From Perognathus longimembris pacificus (Eukaryota > Chordata > Mammalia > Rodentia > Heteromyidae), in NCBI RefSeq assembly GCF_023159225.1, contig NC_063184.1, positions 15,737,528-15,801,527 of the forward strand: DNA of 64,000 nucleotides, in the 5' to 3' direction. A program made the position numbers and the translations under genes. Each line of letters opens with the position of its first letter. The stretch's first letter is position 1. Below are positions 11,261 through 23,700 of the stretch, one piece after another. The notes under the pieces are model-generated. The model saw only the letters and a list, made by a program, of their open reading frames with translations, did not search any database and was not told the origin of the DNA.

Positions 11261-11720
11261 ATGCGCGCGCTGCTGCCGCTGCTGCGCACGGGCCGGGGGT
11301 GGCGCGCCGGGGCCGCGGCCGCCTGCTCGCCGCGGGGAGCGAGCTCGGGCGGCGGGGCGCGCCGCGCCATGGCCGGGTTCGTCACGGAGGAGCGCGGCCG
11401 GCCCCACTCGCTGGACTTCCGCCTCTTCTTCAGTAAGTGGCTGGCGGGGTCCGCCGTGGGAAGCGGGCCGGGCCGGGGACTCGGAAAGGGGCCCGGCGGC
11501 CGGTGTCGTCCGCGCGCGGCCGGTGCCCTCCACGGGCCCACCGCGCGGCCCGGGCCGCCTTCCCGCACGCGGGTCCGCGCCCAGCCTCGGGACCCGCAAA
11601 CGGGGACGTAGGGGCGGACCAGAGTCCTCCCCCCCCCCCCACCGCCCCAGGCGGAGGACCGGGGGCCCGGGACGAAGCCAACCGCCTTCGGGGAGCGGCG
11701 GGCGGGACGCGCGAGGCCTC
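11040..11720. other. CpG island over PPA2 exon 1
   Basis: This stretch is dense in CG and GCGC strings, while the sequence on both sides is AT-rich and CpG-poor. It spans the promoter, exon 1 and the first 290 bp of intron 1. Long open frames on both strands here are a by-product of GC content, because stop codons are AT-rich; none resembles a protein. Confidence 0.85.
11261..11432 (+). CDS. PPA2: PPA2 exon 1 (codons 1-57 plus 1 nt): mitochondrial presequence
   Basis: Starts [11 protein letters not shown] and ends DFRLFF, then donor A|GTAAGT at 11433 (phase 1). Residues 1-36 contain seven Arg and no Asp or Glu, typical of a matrix targeting sequence. The RRAM / TEERG pattern (residues 34-46) matches the mammalian PPA2 N-terminus, and cleavage is expected near it. 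The first ATG has G at -3 and C at +4, which is adequate. A second in-frame ATG (M37, 11369) has G at both -3 and +4, a stronger context. I chose 11261 because it supplies the presequence and matches the start of the human protein. Confidence 0.95.
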
Positions 11721-14700
11721 CTGCCCACACCCGGCGGGGCCCGAGGTCACACCGATCTCCCCACTGCCCCCTCATCCCACTAAGCCTGGGGTCACACCGA
11801 GCCCCCCACAGCCCCCTACATCCGGCCCGGGGTCACACTGAGCCCCTCAAAGCACCCCACACCCGGCCCTGGGTCACATCGAACCCCCCCCTCCCATAAC
11901 CCCTCCACCTGGCCCCAGTCATACCGAGCCCCCTACAGCCCCTTCCACCCGGCCTGGGGTCACACCGAACCCGCCATAATCTCCTCCACTCGGCCCGGGA
12001 GTTACACCAAGTCCCCCATAATCCCCTCCACTTAGCCCGGGGTCACACTGAGCCCCCCACAGCCTCCCCCAGACCCGGGGTCACACCGAGCCCCTCATAG
12101 CCCCCTCATCCCACAAAGCCCGGGGTCACTGAGCCCCCCCCAAACCTCCACACCTCACCTTGCTTGGGGCCTGTGGTCACACTGAGTCCTCCACCCCCAC
12201 TCGGCCTGCAGCCTGGAGGTCAAACTGAGTCCTACATCCCCCCTCCCCAGCCTCCCACACCCCCAGCATGCAGCTTGGGGTCACATTAAGGCCTACGCTT
12301 ACAGTCCCCCCTCCCCACATCGGCCCACAGCCTGGAGGTCACACTGAAGCCTACATCTCCCCCCACTACAGCCTCCCACCCCCTACCCGTGCCTACAGCC
12401 TGGGGGTCACACAGAGGCTGACCTCCGCCCACCTTCCCTCCTCTCCCCACCCCCACAGCCAGGAGAGACTCCACTTAGTGGGGAAAAGATGGTGGGAAAA
12501 GCCCACGGTGCCAGCCACGGGCCAGAACTCTGCTGATGGAAGTTTGCCCTCTGGAGGTCCTTCGAGCTGAGGATATGGCCTCACGAATTTGAAGCTGCCC
12601 ACTGGTAGAGTGAGTTAGCTGTTAGGTCTGCTACCTAATTTGTTTTCAGGTTTTAGCAAGGATTTATTATAAAAGGGTTAAAGTATCAAGAAATGGACAA
12701 AAATGTTTCCAGCTCTTCATGCAGGAAATGGGAGTTAAAAGACTCCAAGAATTGATATAATGGGGCACTCAAAGCGTGCCCGAACTCTGTGGTTATAATG
12801 CAACTAGACCTACAATTTCTGTTTTCTTCCAAGTGGGTTATATTTTTTATTCCTACTGTAAATCATGCTAATTGCACCCGCACCCTCATTCTTGTTTGGT
12901 CAAGACTGATCAAAGAAATGAAGTACTCCTTAACTCCTGGTGCCGTGGTTCAGGCCTATAATCCCAGAATTTGCAAGTCAGAGGCAAAAGGAAGACAAGT
13001 TCAAGGCCATCCTTGGCTATACATCGAAATAATTTATCTCAAAAAAGGGGTTAGGGAAGGATGATGAAGACAAGAAATTTTACCAATAAATCTCAAATTT
13101 CTGAATGGATTGTGTTCCCAAAGTTAGAATATAGTGATTACCGGGAGCCATTTTCCTTAGAAACAAGGCAGTGGCTGAGACAGACAAAAGCCTAACTTCA
13201 AGCGTAGTATGGTAAAAGTGTCCTGGACTTGCATTCGCTATAGTAATTAGTTATAAACAACAAAAGCAGTTGGTAAATATGAAATATACTTGACACTGAT
13301 AGGCATGGTTATGGAGATTTAGTTCTGGACCCTGTCCTCAAGAAATTCCTGTCATTAAGACTAATTGAGAATGTAAAGGTGTTGTAAAGTATTATATGGT
13401 GGAAAAAGTGTTGAACCTGGAGCCTGGTACAGTGCTTGGAATGAATGCTTAGGTGTTAATACTGGTTTTAATTAATTAATTTTTTATTTTATTTATTTAT
13501 TTATTTTTGCCAGTCCTGGGGCTTGAGCTCAGGGCCTGGGCACTGTCCCTGAGCCTCTCTGTACTCAAGTCTAGCACTCCACCACTTGAGCCACAGCACC
13601 ACTTTGGAGATTGTTCTGTTTATGTGGTACTGAGCAATCAAACCCAGGGCTTCATGCATGGTAGACAAGCACTCTACCACTAAGCCTCATTCCCCACCAA
13701 TACTGGTTTTAATGAACTCTTGCACTGTGTGCTGTTGTGGCAAGTGATTATGGGACAGCTTCGTCAGCCATAATAAGTAGATGATCTGGCAGTGATCTTC
13801 AAGGTCTTTCTTATTAACATTGTTTTCCTTTTCCTTTATTTTTTATTTTTGCTGGTTCTGGGGCTTGAACTCAGTGCCTGGGCACTGTTCCTGAGCTTCT
13901 TTCACCCAAGGCTAATGCTCTACCACTTAGCCACAATGCCACATCCAGCTTTTTTTTTTTTTTTTTTTTGAGTAGTTTATTGGAGATAAGGGATTCTTGG
14001 ACTTTTCCAGCCCAGGCTGCCTTCGAACTGAGAGCCTCAGATCTCAGCTTCCTGAGTAGCTAGGATTGCAGGTGTGAGCCACTGGCACCCAGCTGCATTG
14101 GTATTTCTTAAAGCCATTGTATGAATAATAAAGACTTATTGTTTCTAGAGGGACAAGGCTTGTTTGGGGGCATTGCAAATGTACTTCATACTTGAGATTT
14201 TGCTGTAACTGATAGCATTTCGCCTTAATGTTATCAGTAAAATGTTATAAGTTGTATTAGTATTGTTGGGTTGGTAAGTAGGGCATAAAAGAAGAATGAG
14301 GTTTACTGAGATCCATACAAGAATTAACAGAAAGGGGAGTGTGGTTTGGGGAGGGACCAAATGAGAGCCTGATTGGAAGGTGTGTTGGGTCAAGTAATTC
14401 CTGAACTAGCCACCAGATGGCATTGTTGATTCAGGGCTGTTCCTACCACCTGCTAGAAGTGCTAGGAAGCCATTTGAAGATGAGTAGGGTAATGGGAAAA
14501 CAATGCAGAAATCACTTCTTATAATGATACCTACGGTAACTAGAGAATAAAAGTTTGAAAGTCCTCACAAGAAAATAGGGTAATATTTGAGGAGATGGAA
14601 ATGCTCCCTATCCTCATTTGATCATTAGCATACTGTGAACATGTTAACACATGCTGACCCTTGAAGTCTAAATTTCGTATATTAACTAAAGATAGCCATA

Positions 14701-17700
14701 AGTATATGCAGTACTAGGTATCTAGGAATGAGTTTGTACTTCGGTTTCACTGCATTACTTGTCTGAAAATTGTTATTCAGCATTAATTTATTATTTCTGT
14801 TATTAAAGCAGAAACAATTGCTCTGTTCCCAGACTTACCCCAAGTACATGAAGAAGTACAGTGGGAGACAAGACATTTTTTACTTTACATTGTCACTACA
14901 AAGGATAAAAATAATTGATTGAGTACAGTTTTAATTGGTGTTGGACTTGGTCCCCACCATATTGCTAGAATGCAGGATGATTCTGGGAAAGAGCAACCTG
15001 CATCCTCAGGCTGCCCGAGTGCCAGCCCTGCCCTGTTAGTAACTGCTTGCATGGACTTGTCACTTGGTGATATGAAACCATCGAATAAGGAGCCAGTTAT
15101 CTTCTAAACTTTGCTTCATTGAACGCAAGTGTCTGTGGGGGTTATTGTTAGATTTCCTTTTAACCAAAAGATTTCGTGATTTTTAGCAGACCAGAACACT
15201 TGAGATTTTGTTGTTGTCTCAGAGAATAATAATGCAGATATTAAAGTTATGCTGTAAAATAACTTGCTTCAAACTTCTTTACCACCAAGCCCTTATTTCT
15301 CATAACACATTTAACACCTTAGTAACCCCAGTGTTTCCTGGGACTTAGTTTGGGAGGCACCAAACTAAGGGGAAATTCTGCAGCTTCCAGAAGTAACTGT
15401 GTTGTGATAACAGTGCTAAATGAACAGTGAAAAACACTTAAGGTTAGAGTCCTGGCTTCAGTAACTTACACAGTCACGTGGCTGGCCTAACCACTGTATG
15501 GCATCTCCTATTTATAGACATCCTTCAGCTCAGTTTCTTTTTCTGTGAAGTGGGCCTGTCATTCTGTAAAATGAGACTGTGTAGAAATGACCTGTCTCAC
15601 ATGTGGCAGAACTGAAATATTTCTTTCCTCTTTATTTTAAGATATTTGACTTTTTGTTTTTATGAATGCACTTATTTGATGGCCATGTATTTATTATCTC
15701 TCTCTCTCTAAGTGGTGTTTATGGGATGCATATTCCTGGTTTTGCAATGTTTAATCCTGTACATTTCAGGTCCTTAAGCCATCAAACAAAGTCTTAGAAC
15801 AGTGTCATTGGCATGAAATAATTTTCAAACAGTTGGGAAGAGAAGGATTTTAGAAGATGGATGAGTTCACTTTGAGGGATTTTTTATTTGAGGTGGCTTT
15901 TGGAACAGACTGGCAGACTCTTTGAGTATGAGGTATGGGGGTCAAGCTTTGGAAGTCTTTGCTTTATACACTAGTTAGAACTATGGGACAGGATAAGATC
16001 ATTTGGAGAGCATTTGCCTAGAGAGCCACCAGTGTGTGATCTGGAGGAAGCCATGGAAGGAACCACAGAAAGGAAACAGAAGGGACCTGGAGGAGGAGTA
16101 CATAAAAGCTCCCAGGCAGCCAGGTCTGAGAGGGAAGGCCAAGCTGGAGTGGATGGCAAGCAGCCACAGTGCCGTGGGCTGCAGGCCTTGTGCAGGGAGG
16201 CGGCTGGAACCCGGGCGCAAACGGCCCACATGCTGTGGTCACCAGGCGGCAGTTTTTACCACAGCTTCCTAAGCCTAAGGAACATAGTAAGCAGTGGAAG
16301 TGTGGAGGTTGTGCAGAACTTATTCAAGAAATAAGAATGAGCAGGAAAGAAAAAAGAGTCGAGAAAATAGGATTTGCTAGTTATGAAACTAGTCTGTCAG
16401 CATCAAAGCTTTTTGTGTTTTGTTTTACAATTGTCAGTATGTTTCAATGTTTTTATATTTGTATATACTTCAAGAATATACTTCAAGAATTTGTATATCC
16501 TTCAAGAATGTATTCATGCCCTGTTGGTCATCTGTTTTGCCTTCCCATGGTACAGTCCCATAACACTCCTCTTTTCATCCATGTCTTTATTTTTGTTTTT
16601 TGGTTGTTGTTTTTTTTAAAAAAAAATTAGGTCTAGATTGAGAGAAAATATGTGATATTTATTAGAGTCTGGCTTCTCTTAACATTATGACCTGCATCCC
16701 CAACTATTTTCTTTCTTTTATTTTTTTTTACATTTAAAATATTTATTGTAAACATGATATACAGAGGAATTACAGTTACATAAACCAGGTAATTAGTACA
16801 TGTCCTTTTGAACAGTATCACTCCCCTCCCTTATTGTCTCCCAACTTTCCCCTTCCATCTCACATCTCCCCCCCAACTTGTATAGTTCATTTCCAACAGA
16901 GTGTCTAGTGAGTATCACTGCTGAATTGGTTCACCCTTAGTCCCACTGTTTCTGTGTGTCCCCTTTCCCTCCCCAAATCAGATAAACTTATATACATCGT
17001 AGACAAAAGGTAAAGAAAACAAAAACAGCCACAAAAGGTGATAACCCCACCCAAAGGAAAGAACTACCAACATGACAACAACAATAATAATAAATTTTTT
17101 GTTTCCATTTCTTGGAGTTCCCTTGAGGGGAAAACCAAAACCTTCAGGGAGAATGCCCAGGCCCTGAGTTCAAGCCCCATGACAGACAAAAATAAGAAAA
17201 AAAAAGTGAATTTTGACTCTAATAATTACTATTCACAATTTCCTAATGGTATATGATATTGAACTACTTTTTATATGCTTGTTTTCCATCCCTTTTCTTT
17301 TTTCTTTCTTTTTTTTTTGCCAGTCCTGGGCCTTGGACTCAGGGCCTGAGCACTGTCCCTGGCTTCTTCCCGGCTCAGGGCTAGCACTCTGCCACCTGAG
17401 CCACAGCACCCCTCTGGCCGTTTTCCATATATGTGGTGCTGGGGAATCGAACTGAGAGCTTCATGTGTAGGAGGCAAGCACTCTTGCCACTAGGCCATAT
17501 TCCCAGCCCCTCCATCCCTTTTCTTTCTGCAGATACATTCTTTTTTCCCCCATTGTGGGGCTTGAACTCAGGGCCTGGGTCCTGTCCCTGAGCTCTTTTG
17601 CTCAAGAGCTTACTTTGCCACTTGAGCCACAGTGCTACTTCCACTTATAACTTTTTCTGAGGAGTTTACTGGAGATAAGAAATGGAAGGACTTGGAAAAA

Positions 17701-20700
17701 ATTATACTAAGTGAAGTGAGCCAGACCCAAAGAAACATGGACTCTATGGTCTCCCTTATTGGGAATAATTAGCACAGGTTTAGGCAAGTCACAGCAGAGG
17801 ACCACAAGAGCCCAATAGCTATACCCTTATGAACACATAAGATGATGCTAAGTGAAATGAACTCCATGTTATGGAAATAATTGTTATATCACAGTTGCAA
17901 CTACTTTCAATGTCCCATGTGTATCTGTAGCTTCTATTATTGATGATGTTCTTGTATCCCCTTCCTGTGGTTGTACCTACACTATCTCTGTAATCTTATT
18001 TGAGTATATTGGAAACCATGTATACTGGTATTAGAACTAGGAAATTGAAAGGGAATACCAAAATTGAGAGACACAGGGTAAAAAAAGAAAAACAACTACA
18101 AAAGCAATTCGTGCAAAACTGTTTGGTTTAAGTGAACTGAACACCTCATGGGGGAAAGGGAAAGGGGGAGGAGAAAGGGGGGGTATGAGGGACGAGGTAA
18201 CAAACAGTACAAGTAATGTATCCAATGCCTAACGTATGAAACTGTAACCTCTGTACATCAGTCTGATAATAAAAATTTGAAGGAAAAAAAAAAAAAAGAG
18301 TCTCACTGACTTTTCTGCCCAGATTGGCTTCAAACCACAATCCTCTATTTCAGGCTCCAGAGTAGCTAGGATTATAGGCCTGAGCCACTGGTGCCTGGCT
18401 TCTTTCAGATTATTTTGCTCACTCTTAAAAATGACTCTTTTTTTCTTCTTATTTATTGTCAAAGTGATGTACAGAGAGGTTACAGTTTCATACATTAGGC
18501 CTTGGGTACATTTCTTGTACTGTTTGTTACCTCCTCCCTCATTCCCCCTCCCCTTTCTTCCTCTCCCTCTTCCCCCATGAGTTGTTCAGTTGGTTTACAC
18601 CAAATGGTTTTGCAACTATTTTCTTTCAAGTGCCATAATTTTGTTTTTGTTATGGCTGAGTAATGCTCAATTGTATCTATATCCCAGTCTTAGAACCCAT
18701 CCATCAAATGTTGGGCACATTAGTGAGTCTCTGCATTGCTCTTTAAGTCTTCATTTTATTGATTTCTGCCTTTGATTTCATTAGCTATTTCCATGTACTG
18801 CTTTTGTGTTTGACTTGTTCGTGTTTTTCTAAGAGGTAGGGATGCATCATTATATTATTTATTTGCATCTGTTCTGATTTTTTTTTTTAATGTAAGCACT
18901 CAAAACTGTTAACTCTCCTCTTGGTACCACCTTTGCAGGGTTTCAAAGATTCTGGTAAATTGTGTTTGCTTTTCCATTGGATCGTAGGAATTTTCTTCTT
19001 TCCCTCTTTTTCAATGACTACTCTTTTTCAAGGAGCATTCAGAAGTGTATTGTGTAGTTTCCATGTATATATGTATTTCTTGCAGTTTCTTATATGTTTG
19101 ATTACTAGTTTTATTCCATTATGGTTTAAACATAAGATGTTATTTCAGTTTTCTTGTATTTGTTAAGACTTTCCATATGTCCTAAAATAGAATATATAGA
19201 AGAAACATCTTGAGCTGCTGAGTTGGATGTGTGTTCAGTGACTGTTTTGGAGTATTCTGCATATGTTAAGTTCATGTCATCTACTGTGTCATTTATTTCT
19301 AATGCTTTTTTGTTGTTGTTGTTGTCTGTTATCTATGTATTGGTGTTACTGTGTTGGAGTATATCTGTGTTTTGATGCCCATCAATGTTTGTTTTATGAA
19401 ATGGGGTGCTCTGATGTTCAGCCTCTATGTTTTCCCTATTTATAATTATTATATCTTCTTATTGTTGTTGTTGTTGTCAGTTGTGGGATTTGAACTCAAG
19501 CCCTGTGAACTGCCCCTGAGCTTTATTGTGCAAAGCTAGTGTGCCACCGCTTTGAGCCACTGTTCCACTTCTGATTTTCTGGTGGCTAATTGGTATAGCC
19601 TAGTGGCAACAGCACTCGCCTCGTATATATGAAGCCCTGGGTTCAATTCCTTAGCACCACATGTATAGAAAACAGCCAGAAGTGGCGCAGTGGCTCAAGT
19701 AGCAGAGTACTAGCTAGCCTTGAGCAAAAAGAAGCCAGGGACAGAGCTCAGGCCCTGAGTTCAAGGCCCAGGACTGGCCAAAATAAAACACAACGGAGTC
19801 ACTGTCCGGACTTTCCTGCCTGGACTGTCTTTGAAGCACAATCCTCAGATCTCAGTTAGGATTACAGGCATTTGTCACCAATGCTTAGCTCTGGAATATC
19901 TTCTTGATGGACTAAATTATTCCCTTTGTCAACATGATGTCACCTTTTTTCTCCTAATTTGGTTTGAAAGCTGCATGGTCAGATCTAAGTACAGGTAGTC
20001 TTCTTTGCTTTTAGGTTCCATTTGATTAGAATATCATTGAATATCATTTTCCACTTTTAAGCCTATCTTTGTCCATAATGTGTTTCCTATAGGCAACAAA
20101 TGGTTCTGTGTGTGTGTGGGGGTGTGTGTGTGTGTCCCCCTGAGCTGCTTTAGCTCAAGGCTAGCACTCTACTACTTAAACCACAGCACTACCTCTGCCT
20201 TTTTCTATTTTTTTATTGGAGATAAGAGTCTCAAGGACCTTCCTGCCCAGGCTGGCTTCGAACTGCCATCCTCAGATCTCAGCCTCCTGAGTAGGATTGC
20301 ATCAGTGCCCAGCTGTGTCTTGTTTTTCAATTGAACCTACCTGTCTCTGTCTTTGATTAGAGAATTGAGAGCATTAGCATTTTGGGGGTTTTGTAGAAGG
20401 TACATAATTTCTGACATTTTTGGAGTGTTTAATTTTCTCTTAATTATTACTCATTTAGCTACTTGTCTAGTGAAATTTCTTTCCCATTGTTTTCATGGCC
20501 ATGTTTGTCCTCCTTTCAGTGTCTTTTGCAGAGTTTCTCTAGTTTTTGTATGCCATGAAAAATTTTTGCCTTTCAATTATGAATGATAGCTTTGCTAGGT
20601 AGAATGATCTATATTTTCTTCATATGGGTTGAGGATATTTGAAATAATAGTGTATAAGAATTATATTAATTATTGTAGAAAAAGATAGTTATCAAGGAAT

Positions 20701-23700
20701 GAAAAAGAATGGAAAAACTAATATTAACAACAAACAGGAAGTAAAATAAAATAAAAATAGAAAAAAGTTAGATAAAATAAATGTCAGTATTTCCTTCTCA
20801 TAGAGCAGGAGCACACACACATATCAGCTGTAGCAGGGGCCTCTCCTCCAGTCCTTGGCCCTCAGCATTCTGTCTGTGCTTGTCCTCTTGTGTTCACTCA
20901 CCATTCCCCTTGGGGACTGGGGTTGTCTCTGGTTGCTGTGAAACTGTCTATGATGGTAGGTAGTTGCTTAGGGCTCTGACCAGGATCTCAGCTTGAGCAG
21001 GGCAGGGGAGGGGAGGGCTAGTTGTATTGAGCAGCAGAGTTCTGTGGACAGAGCTCTTCCAGGGTAGCAGCAATTCTGGAAGGGCTTGGGCTGTTGTAGT
21101 CAGGTGTGGCAGCAGCTAGTGAGGGGTCCATGCATGAGTCATAGTGCAGAGCTCCTGGGTCATGGTCTCTATCCTCCAAGGACAACTGCTTCTGTGGCCT
21201 AGGCCTTGACCTATGTGCAAGATTCAGTGTCAGCTCTGGCTGGTCTGCAGCAGGTTTGCCCTCTTCCTCCTAGCCTGCAGGGCAGCTTTGTTTGCACAGT
21301 GTGTGAGACTAGCTACGTGCGAAATTTAGTGTCAGTTCTGGCTGATGCACAGCAGGTTTGCCCTGTTCCTCCTAGCCTTCAGGAGGGTTTTATTTGCACA
21401 GTGTGTGTGGCTCACTCTTGCCACACAAATACTCTAGGCAAACCAGAAAACACATTACAAACACACTAGGTAAACCTGCAAATACACTAGGTCTAGGGAT
21501 GAAGCAGGTTTAGGTGTGCTCTATTGAGTTTTCTGTCACTCCTTCCCTTTGCCCACATTGGGGTGCTCAGGCTGTGATTATCTCCCCCCTTTACCACAAT
21601 GAGGTTTGCCTTCTTCTACCTAGCCTGCCAGGTGGTTACTTATTTGCAGAGTGGCAGGTGGTTAACTCTTGCCCACAGTACACTGCATTTGGGTCTTCAG
21701 ATGAAGTTGGTTAGGGTTTGCTCCATGCAGTTTGCCTGTATCTACACCCATCCCATGTCATGTGCCCAATGACTTCTGACTGATCACAGCAAGGTTTGCT
21801 GGCCAGGCTGGTGTTTGTGGAAGGGCACATGGCTAGCTCTTGACACCCATGTGTGATGTGTTTAGGGATGGAGTCATCCTGTCCTGCTGAGCAGTTTGCC
21901 CACTCCTGAGGGCTGCTCTGAGCTCTGTGGAATAAAAGATTTCTTTGCTTCTTTTGTATATAGAATGCTCGGTATTAAAAAAAAAATTCCCTGGTCATTG
22001 CACTCACTGGTGCCCTCCCATGCCGTTCTAAATTGCCTGCCTTTCCCGGTAGCCAAGTAACTAAGGTTTTATTGGAGATTCATGGAGACACATGTATGTA
22101 GTGGATGCCTGTAATCTGCAATCTTGAAACTTGTCTGAGACAAATTCTTACTGTAATATCTGTGGAGAGTACAAAAAAGAGACATAAAACCGAATATTTA
22201 CATGTCTCAGTTTATTAGTTTCTGTGTCTAAGAATTTCAATGGGGGGCTGGGGATATAGCCTAGCGGCAAGAGTGCCTGCCTCGGATACACGAGGCCCTA
22301 GGTTCGATTCCCCAGCACCACATATACAGAAAACGGCCAGAAGCGGCGCTGTGGCTCAAGTGGCAGAGTGCTAGCGCCTTGAGCGGGAAGAAGCCAGGGA
22401 CAGTGCTCAGGCCCTGAGTCCAAGGCCCAGGACTGGCAAAAAAAAAAAAAAAAAAAAAGAATTTCAATGGATACTGCCCTGTAGTCTTTTGAGTTAACTA
22501 AGATAATGCAGTTGTTTACATGGGGCCAAAGATCTAGCCTTGCTTATTTTTGTTCTTTGATATCTTGTTGTTTTGTTGTGTTAATAACTGGAAAATTCTT
22601 TTTTCAGATTTAAATTTTTTCTTAGTAGACCAGGAAAAGCTATGCTTTTCATAATTTGGATTTTTGCTACTAAGGAATAAGTAGACAGCTAGTTTCCTTA
22701 GATAAATAATGTGAATGATTTAGGCTCCTCTCATTTAGCCTGAGAATTAATCCTGCCTTTTTTTAAAATCAGTTTGCTTTAGCACATAAGCATGGGCTTA
22801 GTTTGTATTGACTGTATATTTTCTTTAAGTACATATTTTAGTAGTATGTGGTATGCACCATATTGTAAACATATTAGGCACATATCTGTAACCCAACTAC
22901 TGTGAAGGCAGATATAGGAGGATTCTGGTTTGAGGCCAAGCCTGGTCAAGGTAGCCCAAGATCCTGTCTTAAAAACAAATCAAAGCAAAAGACTTGAGTC
23001 TTGGCTTAGGTGTTAAGAGTTCTTATCTAGCCAGCATGGTATCTTGAGTTCAATCCTTAGTACCACAAAAAAAAAAAAAAAAGATCTCTATAAGTGGTTT
23101 TGGTAATGGTGTGTAACAGTATGTTGGTATTTGGCATAAATGTAGGTGTTCAGTATGTAAATAGTATCAAACATAGATTTCACATTCATATAATATTCTC
23201 TCTTGTAAAAATAATAAATATCCAAGGAGATCAGAAACTAAATCCCCACAGAATTAATAACCTAATTAATAAATGGGCAAAGGAGCCAAATAGATAATTC
23301 TCAGAAGAATGGCCAATAAACACATGAGGGGATGTTCAGCATCCCTGGCCATACAGGAGTGCAAATCAAAACAACGTTGAGATTCCATCGCCCTCTAGTA
23401 AGAAATTTTAAAAATACAGTTTAAAGACCTTTTAGTATACAACTGTTAAGGTAGTTTGTTACTGAAAGTTGCTTTTGTCTTAAGCATACCTTAATACAGA
23501 CTTCTTTGCAGTGTGAGTGAATACAAATGATTTGTTTCTTTTTATAAAAGGGGACCTTTGTGCCTTTCTGTGGATGATGTGGAGAAACTGGAGGTTTTAG
23601 TAAGATTCTTTCTCCTAGGGAAGTTGGTACCAGTCACTTTTCAATGAGATTTTCATTTTTGTCTATTCTAGACATGTTCTTCATTGAATGTGTTAGCAAA

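Larger units (their letters stand above)
18761..20640 (-). mobile_element. Ancient L1 body, antisense, carrying nested SINEs
   Basis: Recognised by strings typical of reverse-complement L1M elements: 'attgatttctgcctttgatt', 'ctagttttattccattatgg', 'gcctatctttgtccataatg', 'atagctttgctaggtagaat'. Interrupted by SINEs at about 19470-19890 and 20128-20318. Confidence 0.6.

Noticed and set aside
10934..11775. Long minus-strand open frames (264 and 220 codons) over the CpG island
   Set aside because: Pro/Arg/Gly/Ala-rich in all frames, opposite the PPA2 exon, with no domain or start context; explained by high GC and the lack of AT-rich stop codons.
11746..12410. Spaced repeats as a CRISPR-like array
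   Set aside because: The units are degenerate, spacers are not unique, and the host is a mammal; it is a minisatellite.
22244..22330. tRNA-like sequence with A and B boxes as a real tRNA gene
   Set aside because: It is the ID-like head of a SINE, continued by a second monomer and poly(A), and repeated many times in the window; a functional cloverleaf is not needed to explain it.
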